NCBI GenBank assembly: GCA_946894095.1
Contig: OX335642.1
Span: 15,945,021-16,009,020, forward strand
Source of the DNA: Incurvaria masculella
Lineage: Eukaryota; Arthropoda; Insecta; Lepidoptera; Incurvariidae
Direction: 5' to 3'
DNA: 64,000 bases
The notes beneath the pieces are model-generated. The model had not been told where the DNA came from. It did no database searches and saw only the letters and a program-made list of their open reading frames with translations. Shown piece by piece: positions 33,101-39,065 of this stretch (within the stretch, counting starts at the first letter, position 1; every line of letters starts with the position of its first letter). A program made the position numbers and the translations under genes.

Positions 33101-34687
33101 ACAAAAGGGGAAAGAAGATCACGCCCATATTTCTTGTCAGAGATCCAAAATTTTGCTCAAAATACCTTTATTTGATCGAACTAGATGTCTGATGACCATT
33201 GGCATTGTAAAATTGTGTTTGGTTTCTAAGTTATAAGGTCCGAAAGTTCGAATTTTTCGCGCGTTTTATACAATAACTTTGGAGGTGGATTACGCAATGA
33301 TAAAGTAATAACATCTTAAAAAGATTAGTCATCAGACATAGCTTATTTAATCAAGATTTATAATCTATTTGGTTTTTGTTAGATTTTTGACTACAGCGGT
33401 CGTGGTTTACTTTTAGCTATAAGTCGTTTTGAAATTGAAATTTTCGTAAATCTTGCCAAATCATACACTATGTACATTGTCTTTTTTGTGGACATGTTGC
33501 ATCTTCCTCATCACGGAGCCTGTCTTATTCTTTGAAACAGAGAAGGTCCCAGAGCGCAACAGCACGGTTTTGTACCGTGCCCGCGAATGTGTTAGGCCCG
33601 CCGGGTTGGGCCGCCTTAATACTTGAAATAACTATTTGACATACTGTAATAGGTTTGAATTTATTCACTTGTTCCTATACAGTTTTTGTCTCCCTTTTGT
33701 AACAGTTTCAAATTTTCCTAATTATTTTTTGTTTCTGAAGAAAATGGTGTATCATAAATGATTTTCTAAGTCAATCCAGTCCTAACACTTTAGTTTAAAA
33801 ATCAAGTCGAGTTCTTCCTCAAATGCATATTGATTAATACTTCGTGGCATTCAATTGATGCCGTGAAGTATTATTGCTCCTGTATATGGTTCAGTATGGT
33901 CATATATAGACCTTCCTTCTCCCGAGGCAATAAGGTGTAATTTTGCACCAAATATTAGTCAATTATGAAACAACTAAAGCCAAGTGGTTTAATAAGTAGC
34001 AAAACTATAGCTAACATTTCACCTACATAACATCAAGAAGGTATTTAATGGAATCTACCTAGTAAACACTACACTGTTATGAAAAAAATCTTGTGTTACG
34101 GAGAAGCATTATTGATAACTCAGACCTTTAGCACCTAACTCTGAAGTCTAACTTTAATATTGCAAAACTCAGGTAATTTCATAAGCACTTGCTCCCGAAA
34201 CAAGAGTTAAATAGAAATATCCGTAAGCGGACAAAGCCTTTTAAATTAAAGTCTCATTGACTGGATACAGTTACTTCCATGACAGGGAAATTAGGAAAAC
34301 TTTAACAGTATCTGTTATTTTATATTTTGCCAGACCTCAGGACAGATCTTTAGAGCTATAAGAATGATAATAGCACATCTAGACAAAGCTACAGTCTCAC
34401 ATTGATCGCAGATGGAAATGAAACGGTTCAATATTGATAACATTGTAACGAGCGTATGCGGGTCACGTAGAATCTACATCTTCATGATAACGAAAGGGCA
34501 AAATAATCACATCTGATTTTAAGATAGACAATACTCCAACCTGAAAAACGCAAGAGTTACCCTAGAGTGCCTCTGACAGCAAACATCGCAAAAATGCACT
34601 CGTGAAGACGATCTCACCGTAGGTCTCCTCGGCGCGTGGAGCTGGGGCGAGCAACAGCAGCAGGGCAGCTAGCCGTGCGCCGCCCAT
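5889..34687 (-). CDS. Ptp99A: Receptor protein tyrosine phosphatase, Ptp99A-like (21 exons, spliced)
   Basis: A type I membrane receptor that removes phosphate from tyrosines. In Drosophila, Ptp99A acts on CNS and motor axons. The exons joined from high to low coordinates keep one frame and total 4932 nt, or 1643 codons plus TGA. Seen in order: signal peptide (1-19), FN3-1 with a large insert (24-340), FN3-2 (about 335-433), membrane helix (462-483), juxtamembrane segment with a KNRY motif near 610, D1 with WPD at 868-870 and HCSAGVGR at 897-904 (Cys898, Arg904), a linker (984-1165), and D2 (1166-1640) in which the Cys position is Asp1559. An Asp there is the signature of the PTPRG/PTPRZ/Ptp99A class. 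There are no Ig domains, which argues against Lar and Ptp69D. The protein is longer than the fly one (about 1300 residues, from memory) because of inserts in FN3-1, D1, the linker and D2. An additional small exon in the 7.4-kb first intron cannot be excluded, although the phases join directly. Confidence 0.85.
6802..7852 (-). CDS. Ptp99A: Ptp99A exon 20: D2 core with large disordered insert
   Basis: It starts [11 protein letters not shown] (D2 form of YINAS), then [25 protein letters not shown] and CDTFWP. After FVSKETF the fold is interrupted by about 150 residues rich in Ser, Pro and Arg, including [27 protein letters not shown] and a PPPPP run. The fold resumes at [12 protein letters not shown]. 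The exon ends GPVVVVDK, the pseudo-active site with Asp for Cys. Acceptor TTTTCCAG|GG, donor GATAA|GTGAGT, phase 2. Confidence 0.87.
9030..10371 (+). pseudogene. piggyBac-type transposase relic in Ptp99A intron 19
   Basis: Frame-broken pieces follow a piggyBac transposase in order: an acidic N-terminal stretch ([16 protein letters not shown] near 9135-9187), [38 protein letters not shown] with TIRENRTKN, then [20 protein letters not shown] with [16 protein letters not shown], and a Cys-containing C-terminal stretch near 10170-10233. Several stops and frameshifts make it inactive. A possible right end with TTAA lies at 10368-10371 (TGGGTTAA). The left end was not recognised. Confidence 0.8.
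10695..10827 (-). CDS. Ptp99A: Ptp99A exon 19: start of D2
   Basis: It encodes [11 protein letters not shown], a segment with [20 protein letters not shown] (D2 form of the KNR motif), then LVPRPGVEG. The acceptor is CCACGCAG|C and the donor GTCGAAG|GTGACC, phase 1. Confidence 0.83.
11480..11660 (+). repeat. SINE body fragment
   Basis: It contains the shared body of the window's SINE family (GTAAAACTGTAGGTC, the ATGGTCG...CAATG segment, and CCAGTTCAATGTGGCCGTGC). It is preceded by unrelated sequence (GTAAGAGGCAACTAAAG) instead of a tRNA head. Confidence 0.55.
11789..11900 (-). CDS. Ptp99A: Ptp99A exon 18: helix leading to D2
   Basis: It encodes [20 protein letters not shown] and then [17 protein letters not shown], corresponding to the helical entry of a second RPTP domain (LE.EY). 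Acceptor TTGACAG|G, donor TACCAG|GTATGT, phase 0. Confidence 0.78.
12030..12295 (+). repeat. Diverged MITE family 3 copy
   Basis: GGAGTGGCGACCGAAACTTA near the left end, CACTAAATGGCGTCCTGTG in the middle and CGTAAGCAAATTGACTGACC toward the right match the copies at 22689-22940 and 43898-44719. The right terminus is degraded. Confidence 0.5.
12408..12564 (-). CDS. Ptp99A: Ptp99A exon 17: D1-D2 linker
   Basis: It encodes [20 protein letters not shown] and ends [20 protein letters not shown]. The charged helical end is likely part of the spacer before D2. Acceptor GTGACAG|GT, donor CGCAG|GTAGGT, phase 2. Confidence 0.75.
12896..13172 (-). CDS. Ptp99A: Ptp99A exon 16: linker with Ser-Asp-x-Arg repeats
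   Basis: Linker after D1: [19 protein letters not shown], then a run of [12 protein letters not shown] units encoded by an imperfect 12-bp repeat, ending SISLKELNG. The donor AATG|GTTAGC is weak. If it is not used, the frame stops at the very next codon (GGT TAG), leaving a D1-only receptor. Acceptor CCTTTAG|GT, phase 0 in, phase 1 out. Confidence 0.75.
13440..13600 (+). repeat. SINE body fragment
   Basis: ATGGTCGAAGTGGCAAAG, TTTTCCATCTAGTTCGATG and TGGCACCTAATTCCTTCC match the SINE body seen elsewhere in the window. Head and tail are missing. Confidence 0.55.
13863..14307 (+). repeat. (GGTC)n tetranucleotide array, about 103 core copies
   Basis: A perfect GGTC core of about 415 bp (about 13876-14290), bordered on both sides by three to five AGTC units. 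It lies in the Ptp99A intron between exons 16 and 15, about 120 nt past the exon 15 donor. The long frame it opens (Gly-Arg-Ser-Val repeats) is an artefact of the repeat, not a gene. Confidence 0.97.
14427..14679 (-). CDS. Ptp99A: Ptp99A exon 15: D1 active-site SAGVGRTG and Q-loop
   Basis: It starts [20 protein letters not shown] with the phosphate-binding Arg904. It continues with [19 protein letters not shown], the Q-loop and last helices of D1. The exon is very GC-rich and carries many CpG. Acceptor GTTGCAG|C, donor CTCGAG|GTAAGT, phase 0. Confidence 0.93.
15090..15491 (+). mobile_element. SINE, full length with degenerate tRNA-like head
   Basis: Head with CCCAGAGGTCTGAGATAAAA (B-box remnant), a CTCTTTCTCAG pyrimidine segment, AAGTGCATTTCATTACGAA, a body with CATTGGATGAAAAG and GCTCATAAAGGGAAGGTCC, and a 3' end TAGTGACATAAAAAAAAAGG. 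Confidence 0.7.
15500..15660 (-). CDS. Ptp99A: Ptp99A exon 14: D1 WPDHG loop and catalytic Cys
   Basis: It holds [20 protein letters not shown], the WPD loop with general acid Asp870, and ends VLVHC with the catalytic Cys898. The active-site signature is completed across the splice ([10 protein letters not shown]). Acceptor TCCATCAG|GAC, donor TGTAG|GTGGGT, phase 2. Confidence 0.92.
16366..16500 (-). CDS. Ptp99A: Ptp99A exon 13: D1 KCDMYWP
   Basis: Forty-five codons beginning [11 protein letters not shown] and ending [17 protein letters not shown] after VERGR and the YTVR.L strand are typical of RPTP D1. Acceptor ATCCGCAG|CG, donor AGCGGG|GTGAGT, phase 0. Confidence 0.9.
16630..16935 (+). 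repeat. Dispersed repeat shared with 47195-47460 (inverted)
   Basis: Shared words on opposite strands include GACGTTGCCGTT/CAACGTCAACATA surroundings, CGAACTAACATTTGC, GTTTGATTTTGACATCC-like text and CGCCAATTTAGG. Both copies lie in introns (Ptp99A here, cas there). No coding content was recognised. Confidence 0.45.
17590..17675 (-). repeat. 5S rRNA-like segment (SINE head)
   Basis: The minus strand reads GAGCGCGGTTGGGTTTTGGA followed by TGGGTGACCAC, close to the internal promoter part of 5S rRNA (GCGCGGTTAGTACTTGGATG then GGTGACC). A second copy heads the SINE at 57555-57922. It is partial, so not a working 5S gene. Confidence 0.6.
17745..17908 (-). CDS. Ptp99A: Ptp99A exon 12: D1 YIATQGP and NLVERGR
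   Basis: After [14 protein letters not shown] it resumes the canonical fold: [20 protein letters not shown], then [20 protein letters not shown]. These are the phosphate-loop support (TQGP) and core beta strand of PTP domains. Acceptor TGACAG|AT, donor GGACGG|GTGAGC, phase 0. Confidence 0.9.
18294..18469 (-). CDS. Ptp99A: Ptp99A exon 11: acidic insert exon inside D1
   Basis: Encodes about 58 residues, Lys/Pro at first and then strongly acidic: [19 protein letters not shown]. No ordinary PTP domain has a segment here. Support is structural: a good acceptor (AATTTCCAG|C), a good donor (CTGG|GTGCGT), an open frame, and phases (2 in, 1 out) that exactly bridge exons 10 and 12. Skipping it would shift the frame. 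The Ser/acidic run could be a casein kinase 2 target (inference). Confidence 0.72.
18620..18815 (-). CDS. Ptp99A: Ptp99A exon 10: D1 YDHSRV and YVNANFIDG
   Basis: It contains DHSRV, a Cys/Gly-rich loop, and [10 protein letters not shown] (usual form DYINANYIDGY). Where YIATQGP should follow within about ten residues, the protein instead enters a basic stretch ([10 protein letters not shown]) that begins the D1 insert. Acceptor GCTTGCAG|AC, donor CGCGCAG|GTCGGT, phase 2. Confidence 0.85.
20205..20460 (+). mobile_element. SINE, 3' truncated
   Basis: tRNA-like head (GCCTTAGGTCATGGGTTCAA is the B-box region), then the common AAGTGCATTTCGTCACGAAT segment and AATCCATACAAAATTGTAGG. Confidence 0.65.
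20612..20721 (-). CDS. Ptp99A: Ptp99A exon 9: start of catalytic D1
   Basis: With exon 8 it reads GFSKEYEVV and ends [18 protein letters not shown] is the conserved first motif of tyrosine phosphatase domains. It joins exon 10 as ITAYDHSRV, the invariant Y-D-H-S-R-V. Acceptor TGCTTCCAG|C, donor GGCCT|GTGAGT, phase 1. Confidence 0.9.
21138..21503 (+). mobile_element. SINE, complete reference copy
   Basis: The clearest copy. The A-box is GGCTCGTAGCTCAGTGACAC and the B-box TCATGTGTTCAAATC, as in tRNA genes, followed by the family body and a terminal TTACATAAAAAAAAA. It lies in the Ptp99A intron between exons 9 and 8. RNA polymerase III transcription is inferred from the boxes. Confidence 0.8.
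21856..22054 (-). CDS. Ptp99A: Ptp99A exon 8: Ala/Gly-rich spacer into D1 entry
   Basis: About 30 residues of Ala/Gly/Glu low complexity precede [18 protein letters not shown], which matches the conserved sequence just before RPTP D1 domains (FP.HV..LHA.GDIGFS.EY). The exon is very GC-rich. Acceptor GACGACAG|TG, donor GGCTTCAG|GTCAAT, phase 2. Confidence 0.82.
22551..22654 (-). CDS. Ptp99A: Ptp99A exon 7: cytoplasmic juxtamembrane
   Basis: It encodes [20 protein letters not shown] followed by a basic, Pro-containing end. The basic and Cys residues directly after the helix fit the stop-transfer side. The phases (2 in, 1 out) join exons 6 and 8 cleanly. The acceptor is GACGCAG|GTGTCGG and the donor AAACCTG|GTGAGA. 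Confidence 0.78.
22689..22940 (+). mobile_element. MITE family 3
   Basis: It begins GGAAGGACGGGAGTAGCGAC and ends near GGTGGCTACGCTACTCCCAT, inverted but imperfect. The interior (TGTGAAGTTCTTACGTG, CGTAAATGGACTGACTCGCC) matches the copy at 43898-44719. It lies 35 bp upstream of the Ptp99A exon 7 acceptor. Confidence 0.65.
23030..23310. repeat. Probable dispersed lepidopteran repeat
   Basis: Phrases such as CACACGTATCATCACGCC, GGAGAGGGGTAGACAGAG and TCCATACATGCT resemble a repeat common in moth genomes (from memory). No coding frame was recognised. Confidence 0.35.
23330..23420. repeat. AT-rich low-complexity tract
   Basis: Alternating AATAATAATAA and CAATAATCAATAA units, imperfect, in the intron after Ptp99A exon 6. 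Confidence 0.7.
23559..23710 (-). CDS. Ptp99A: Ptp99A exon 6: stalk and transmembrane helix
   Basis: A Gly/Ser/Ala-rich stalk is followed by the hydrophobic run [20 protein letters not shown] (about residues 462-481), the single membrane span. The acceptor is ATGTTCCAG|GAG and the donor TGGGG|GTGAGC, phase 2. A LINE-like coding relic lies within about 30 nt upstream of the acceptor. Confidence 0.87.
23958..24065 (-). CDS. Ptp99A: Ptp99A exon 5: FN3-2 end
   Basis: Thirty-six whole codons: [20 protein letters not shown], then a Val-Arg-His-rich stretch with an NGT glycosylation sequon. [14 protein letters not shown] is the FN3 F strand. The acceptor is GCTTCAG|GT and the donor CCCGAG|GTGAGC, both phase 0. 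Confidence 0.85.
24100..24444 (+). mobile_element. SINE
   Basis: A head with CATGGGTTGAATCCCCGCCC, then the pyrimidine segment, GGAACCCACGTAAAATTATA, GGATGAAAATATGGTC, and the end CCCTGTTACATAAAAAAA. It lies in the intron between Ptp99A exons 5 and 4, starting 35 bp from exon 5. Confidence 0.72.
24610..24761 (-). CDS. Ptp99A: Ptp99A exon 4: FN3-2 middle
   Basis: It encodes [21 protein letters not shown] and then [14 protein letters not shown]. The LQW..P and QYVV.LR pattern corresponds to FN3 strands B and C. The acceptor is TTTTCCAG|GA and the donor AGTGTG|GTGAGT, phase 0. Confidence 0.82.
25840..26019 (-). CDS. Ptp99A: Ptp99A exon 3: end of FN3-1, start of FN3-2
   Basis: [15 protein letters not shown] is the F-G hairpin of FN3-1 (a typical L.PYT.Y.V.V.A pattern). 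It is followed by [18 protein letters not shown], which closes FN3-1 and opens FN3-2. The acceptor is ATTGCAG|GG and the donor GCCG|GTGCGT, phase 1. The exon is GC-rich, unlike its flanks. Confidence 0.85.
26433..27221 (-). CDS. Ptp99A: Ptp99A exon 2: FN3-1 first part with large insert
   Basis: It begins after GTTTCAG with VPSAPQNLT and LSWAPP, the A-B strands of a fibronectin III domain. The second half ([10 protein letters not shown], then NLTLLNTAG) supplies the C-E strands. Between them lie roughly 150 residues rich in Ser, Glu, Asp and Lys, including a polybasic RRHRRRRQ. N-glycosylation sequons (NLT, NSS, NAS) fit an extracellular location. The donor is TTGA|GTGAGT, phase 1. Confidence 0.85.
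27500..27868 (-). mobile_element. SINE, complete, reverse orientation
   Basis: Read on the minus strand it starts AGCGGCTCGTAACTCAGGGC, has the B-box AGAGGTCATGGATACAATC, the full body, and ends at ATTCATATCCAATTGTATG. It lies in Ptp99A intron 1. Confidence 0.75.
28260..28375 (+). repeat. SINE 3' end fragment
   Basis: GGAAGGTCCTGGCATGGCAC through GGTATTAGCCACTCATG and GTTACATGAAAA equals the terminal part of the SINE family. Confidence 0.6.
28650..28765. ncRNA. Candidate long hairpin in Ptp99A intron 1
   Basis: Arms 28650-28702 and 28712-28765 pair imperfectly, roughly four bases in five by eye, around a 9-nt loop. The centre has a perfect 15-bp block (ATTTCTCGAAAGCCT against its complement). 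Size and shape would suit a microRNA precursor or a small palindromic MITE. No known microRNA was recognised. Confidence 0.35.
29290..29839 (+). mobile_element. MITE family 1, full length (550 bp)
   Basis: It begins TTAAGGTGGCCCAACCCGC and ends GCGGGTTGGGCCGCCTTAA apart from one or two bases, giving inverted ends of about 20 bp with TTAA borders. It is nearly identical to 33070-33619. No ORF. Confidence 0.88.
29836..30211 (+). mobile_element. MITE family 2, abutting family 1
   Basis: It shares the TTAA at 29836-29839 with the preceding element and ends GCTTACGGGCCGACCTTAA. The long inverted arms (CATACAAACGTAGTTTACTA against TAGTAAACTACGTTTGTATG) make a hairpin. Confidence 0.87.
30850..31155 (+). 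pseudogene. RTE-like LINE 3' end
   Basis: An open frame encodes [20 protein letters not shown], then [14 protein letters not shown], the well-known C-terminal tail of RTE-type endonuclease/reverse transcriptases. The element ends with ACGCTGACTGACTGACTGAC, a short tandem tail typical of RTE. It is 5' truncated and sits in Ptp99A intron 1. Confidence 0.75.
31200..33069. other. Ptp99A: Ptp99A intron 1 sequence, nothing recognised
   Basis: AT-rich without exon-like GC peaks. Short ORFs at 32098-32361 and 32910-33128 show no family features. Confidence 0.45.
33070..33619 (+). mobile_element. MITE family 1, solo full-length copy
   Basis: Same length (550 bp) and same ends as 29290-29839, with few differences, so both moved or were duplicated recently. 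TTAA borders at 33070-33073 and 33616-33619. Confidence 0.88.
34618..34687 (-). CDS. Ptp99A: Ptp99A exon 1: start and signal peptide
   Basis: The exon encodes [19 protein letters not shown], a typical signal peptide, with likely cleavage before EETY. The ATG at 34687-34685 sits in a good Kozak context (A at -3, G at +4). An in-frame ATG at 34768 would add 27 residues, but its context is poorer and it would bury the hydrophobic core, so it is not preferred. The exon ends in phase 1 at TACG|GTGAGA and joins exon 2 to give the codon GTG (V24). Confidence 0.75.
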
Positions 34688-34769
34688 GGTGCTCCGGAGA
34701 TCCGCTGGCTTCTCACTTGCACATAGCGTTAGGAATACGGCCCGCGACAGCCCAAAGCCTCGCCTCATG

Positions 34770-35340
34770 CAATGGAGCCTTGCCGTACGCCGCCCCCGCC
34801 GACTGATGAACTGACAAACGTCAAATCAGTCAATAAACAACTGCTGTACCGTATTCTGTGCCACTACGAACACGGCGAGAGCATATTATTTAATAGTGTT
34901 TTCTCCGTCAATATTCATAGAATAAAATGAGATACTATTATACTCTTGAATTCACAGTCGCCTGTGACTCTCCAGCGAGTCACATATGACTAATTGGTGT
35001 CACAAAACTTTCTTACACATGCAATGACAGTAGGTCACCCTAGTGTTGTCCATTTCTAATTCTTCGATTTAGAGTGCGATGAGGCAACGCAAAGATAAAA
35101 AATCAGCCATGACGTCGGGCTAAAGCTGAGCGTAATCGTTTTAATTTAACTCGTATTCGCTTCATGAGTACATGGGCAGGGGAGGTACTCTTGAAATTCA
35201 CATGTGATTCACAATCACAAAATTTTCTTACTCATGAAATTACAGCCGCGGATCCCCTAGGTTGTCCTTTTAATAAATGTGCACCTGAAACCAAATCCTA
35301 TTTATTTTATTGTATTTTTCTCACTTTATAACCTAATGTA
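34770..35340. other. Putative Ptp99A 5' flank
   Basis: Upstream of exon 1. CpG-rich to about 34810, then AT-rich. No TATA box or clear initiator could be assigned. Short palindromic phrases (GTGACTC...GAGTCAC) recur here and at 39180-39300. Confidence 0.35.
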
Positions 35341-35343
35341 ACG

Positions 35344-35883
35344 CTAAAAAATCTTCTTGCACAAATCAATCAAGTCTCTTTCTTTTGCCTTTGATATTGG
35401 CAAAATATGTTTGTACGATTTTGGAATAGGTATATCGAAACATGAGTCTTCCAATCTATCTTCTACATGGCGTGGGATGTCACGTTTTTTCCCCCGTCTT
35501 GCGCGAGTCTCCACTGATGTTCCTTTATTTATGAACTTTATTGGTTGCAATTGGCGTGTATTTATATCAATATAGGGGCCGCTGTGGTCGTACCGGAATT
35601 TGATAATTCCTGGATAATTCTTTTCGAAATGAAGGCATTTAATTTTTACCCATTTTACACTGTTCCCATTTTCATCAGTACATCGGTTCTGTATTATTCT
35701 TTCGTTTAGAGTTTTCACGTCCAGCATGTCTTCATATTTCAATTTTACTACTTCATATTGTTCGGCATTTGTTCGGTGTCTTTTTGTGTCTTTCTTCATA
35801 ATATTTTTCCAGTCCATCATTGAAAATACCTGAATATACAGTTTTTCTGTTTCTATCGCGCTATGCATACTGTCCACTTCCAT
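35344..35883 (-). pseudogene. Transposase-like ORF, C-terminal part
   Basis: Encodes MEVDSMHSAIE, the final acidic motif and helix of a repetitive DDE-type transposase family common in insects, then WVKIKCLHFEKNYPG and a C-terminal end KSYKHILPI. The N-terminal part lies at 36426-37185, separated by a MITE and a large deletion. I cannot name the superfamily with certainty. Confidence 0.55.
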
Positions 35884-36124
35884 ATACGAGTGCCCACTTT
35901 CTAAATATTTTTTTCGATCACTTCCAAGTCAGTATTTTGAACAATATATAGAAAAAACGCAGCTATGTACTGATTTCTGTTTTGCCCTGAGCAAGTATCG
36001 GAAAATAACTACACTTCTTTTACCTCTTTCGATAATTGACAGATCTACCAGTAAATCCCTGTAGCAATTTCCACACTTCCACGTTTTACGTTAAGGCTGT
36101 TCCGACCCATTTAAAGTTGTTTGC

Positions 36125-36425
36125 ACACATAACGCAAAAAGTATTGCACTTTAAGCCACGAATTCATAATAAAAGTTTAATATAGTCATATTACTTCCAG
36201 CGAAAACAATTTCACAATTTCAGGATTATTGGTTTTGTTACAATTTATTTAAATACGATTTTTATTTAACAGCGCCATCTAACGGTGTAAAACTTCTAAT
36301 CGGCAATTACAACGAAACCATTAAACCTGAAATCGTGAATATGTTTTCGCTGCAACTACTATGGCTATATTTAATATTTTTGACGAATTCGTGCCTTAAA
36401 GTGCAATACTTTTTGCGTTCTGTGT
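36125..36425. mobile_element. MITE family 4 splitting the transposase gene
   Basis: Inverted ends of about 40 bp: AACGCAAAAAGTATTGCACT at the left is complementary to AGTGCAATACTTTTTGCGTT at the right, with ACACA outermost. The element is about 300 bp and has no ORF. It interrupts the transposase reading frame right after KDVP at its right border. Confidence 0.75.
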
Positions 36426-37185
36426 AAAAAAACATTGTATGGGGACATCCTTAAGCTCGTTCCATGTAAGGCAAAAGGCATTGTTGGGCTCTTTCGCTTC
36501 ATAAATCGTCAAATTATGAACGTTAATTTTCCTGGAATAGTAAAGTGGACCGATGTCACCACTGGGAATTTGTAGGACACTTTGCAAATCCAGTGTCACA
36601 GACACAAACGCAGAGTCTTCTTACATTTAATTTTGTCTGCTTCTTTAGCAGACTTTTCAGTGACCTTTCTAGCCATATGTTCTTCGTACTCTTCTTTTAA
36701 GGATTCAGGTTTACCGAAATTGTTATATCGATTGCAAGTTGGACATTGGTCTTTCTTTGGATGGAAAAAAGATAGATAGACTGCCATGGAAACAGGTTCA
36801 TGGCCTTCTATAGTCAAACCTTTTCTAAGACTTTCTCTGATAGCAGACATTTTATAATCTTCATACATTTTCGAAATGGTTAGATGGATGAGCCTCTTGG
36901 TTTTCTTCCTACAATAGTGAGATTCCATTGTAGGAAAATTGGTGATTTGATCTTTGACAAATTTAATGTCTACTGGAGATGTCTTGTTCACAGGATCATT
37001 AGAGCCACGAACATATTTTCCTCCGAAGCTTCCATATTCATTTTTGCCTGCCAAGGCCTTGTCAATGGGCCCATTTGATATGCATAGAGTTTTCTTAAAA
37101 AATCTTTACACACCCGAATGTTATTTGAATTTTTTACAAAATAATATTTTAGCGAACTTGTAGCAATGGAAGGTTTCTTTATCAC
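36426..37185 (-). pseudogene. Transposase-like ORF, N-terminal and central part
   Basis: KTLCISNGPIDKALAGKNEY, then FPTMESHYCRKKTKRLIHLT, SFFHPKKDQCPTCNRYNNFG and SVTLDLQSVLQIPSGD with YYSRKINVHNLTIYEA. This order is that of a widespread insect transposase-like protein. One frameshift lies near 37090-37110 and a stop or frameshift near 36600. It ends at the MITE. Confidence 0.6.
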
Positions 37186-37324
37186 ATCACACGATGCTAA
37201 CTGGCCGGCTCACACTCACTGACTGCGCTGCTGACTGATGCGATTTGATGAGTTGTGGAGCGAAAGACTCTGGAGAAATACCTAACTTCATTTAGGAACT
37301 TTGCTCGCTAAGTTTAATTTTGAG

Positions 37325-37560
37325 AAAACGAACTAAAAGCCTTTGAATGTGAATGAAGTCATTTTAGTATTCTAGGAGAAATAACTAAACACATCTATTG
37401 CCTTCGGATGCAAGGTTTCACTATGGGAAAAGTAACTATTAGCCATTGAATGTTTATGAAAACATTTTAGACTTCTAGGATAAATAGCTTAACGCATTTA
37501 GTGAATTCGGGTACAAGATTTCCTTATGGGAAAACTAACTAAATGCACTTAATGATTTTT
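37325..37560. repeat. Tandem repeat, about 102-bp period
   Basis: Two full units and the start of a third. Each has TGAATGT, ATTTTAG, TTCTAGGA, AAATA, TCGG, CAAG and ATGGGAAAA in the same order and spacing. Confidence 0.65.
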
Positions 37561-38062
37561 GTTAGTAAAATATTTTTTCAATATTTAATTTGAAAAAGAT
37601 ATTAAGTGTCATTATCGATTTTTCCATAAAATATTCGTAACTTTTTTTTTGTGGAAGATTAGCTAAATGATATTAGTGACTTTCGTTTGGTTAGTTAGAA
37701 TAACATAAATATAAGGACAAGTACTTAATGGAATTATTTATTTTTCCATGCATACATCGGCTAAATTTGTTTACTTAACGATTTTTTCACTTCGAATAAC
37801 TGGAAAACCGTTGGGAAATCTCATTTTCTGGTTATGCAGAAAAATAAAGTAAAAAATAAAAAGTAGGTTGGTGTTAATAACTCAATTTCGCTAAAAATGT
37901 TAGTTGGTGACTTTTCCCAATACGGGGACGATTTGTCTTAAACTGTCTGGAAAAAATATCCCTATAATTACGACGGCGACACTGAACATTTTCAGAATTG
38001 GCTACTTGTAAACGATAAAAAAAAAGTTAACATTTTGAAAAAGGAACCCTTTGCCAATATTA

Positions 38063-38387
38063 TAAGCCCCGGTTGCACGAAGAGACCTCTGGGATAATCA
38101 ATGTTGAAACACGTCATTTTTAGTGATCCGCATATAGTTCCTTCCATACTGTCCACATAAAGTGACGTGTTTGATTATACTTTGACGTTGATTTTGATTT
38201 TTTGTCCTATCGTGCACTCGGCCCTAAGCCCCGGTTGTACGAAAAGACGGCTGAGTTAATCAATGTTCAAACACGTCACTTTTAGTGGTCCGCATAGAGT
38301 TCCTTCCATACTGTCCACACAAAGTGACGTGTTTGATCATACGTTGAAGTTGATTTTGATTTTTTGTCCTTTCGTGCACTCGGCCCT
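38063..38387. repeat. Tandem dimer of a palindromic MITE (162-bp period)
   Basis: Two units start TAAGCCCCGGTTG and end CGTGCACTCGGCCCT. Ends of each unit are inverted (CCGGTTGCACGAA against TTCGTGCACTCGG), and inside, AAACACGTCA pairs with TGACGTGTTT. A distant relative lies at 60493-60660. Confidence 0.7.
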
Positions 38388-38559
38388 GCGTGTACTAGCT
38401 GCGGTACCCGGCTCCGCTCGCATTAATGTCGGGCTGAATTATTTCATAAATAAAAAGTAGCTCCAATCGAGCTGGAACAAAGGGCTGGTCCAGAGCAAAA
38501 AATCCATCCACAAAATTTAATTAAGATCGTTTGAACCGATATGGCATTATTTAATTAAA

Positions 38560-39065
38560 AGTGAAGAGAGGTTATGGAAGAGAGGAAGTGAAAAATAGGT
38601 GGCCTCGTTCTTCGGAAGCATAAGTCATTACGCAACAATTGTTTTAGAGGATCGAAAAACAGTTACTGCAAACTGGTACACTAATCATTGTTTGCCACCT
38701 TGTCTTGGAAAAATTTCGGAAGAAACGACCTCGCAGTAGGATCCTCCTTCACCATGACAACGCCTCGTCGCTCACCGCCAAGAAAACGATCACCTTTTTG
38801 GCGTCGTCAGACGTGGAATTACTGGGTCATCCGTTAAATAGCCCTGACCTCCTCACCTTGCATTTTTTTTTATTGCCGAAAATAAAAGAAAAACTTCGAG
38901 GAAAACGTTTTATGGACGCCGGAATCCTGCGTTTCGAAATGCCGTAAGGACCCCTAAGGACGTGTGGGCAAAGTGCTTTTCACAGTGGTTCTATCGCATG
39001 CAGCGATGTATTGATATGTATGGACGCTATTTTTAAAAGATATAATAAAACAAATAACTTGCAAA
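38560..39065 (+). pseudogene. Mariner transposase relic, C-terminal half
   Basis: RSRILLHHDNASS, FLASSDVELLGHPLNSPDLL, LPKIKEKLRGKRFMDA, then after a frameshift WAKCFSQWFYRMQRCIDMYG, the C-terminal order of mariner transposases. The catalytic PSDF/PCDF segment is damaged. Inactive. Confidence 0.75.
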
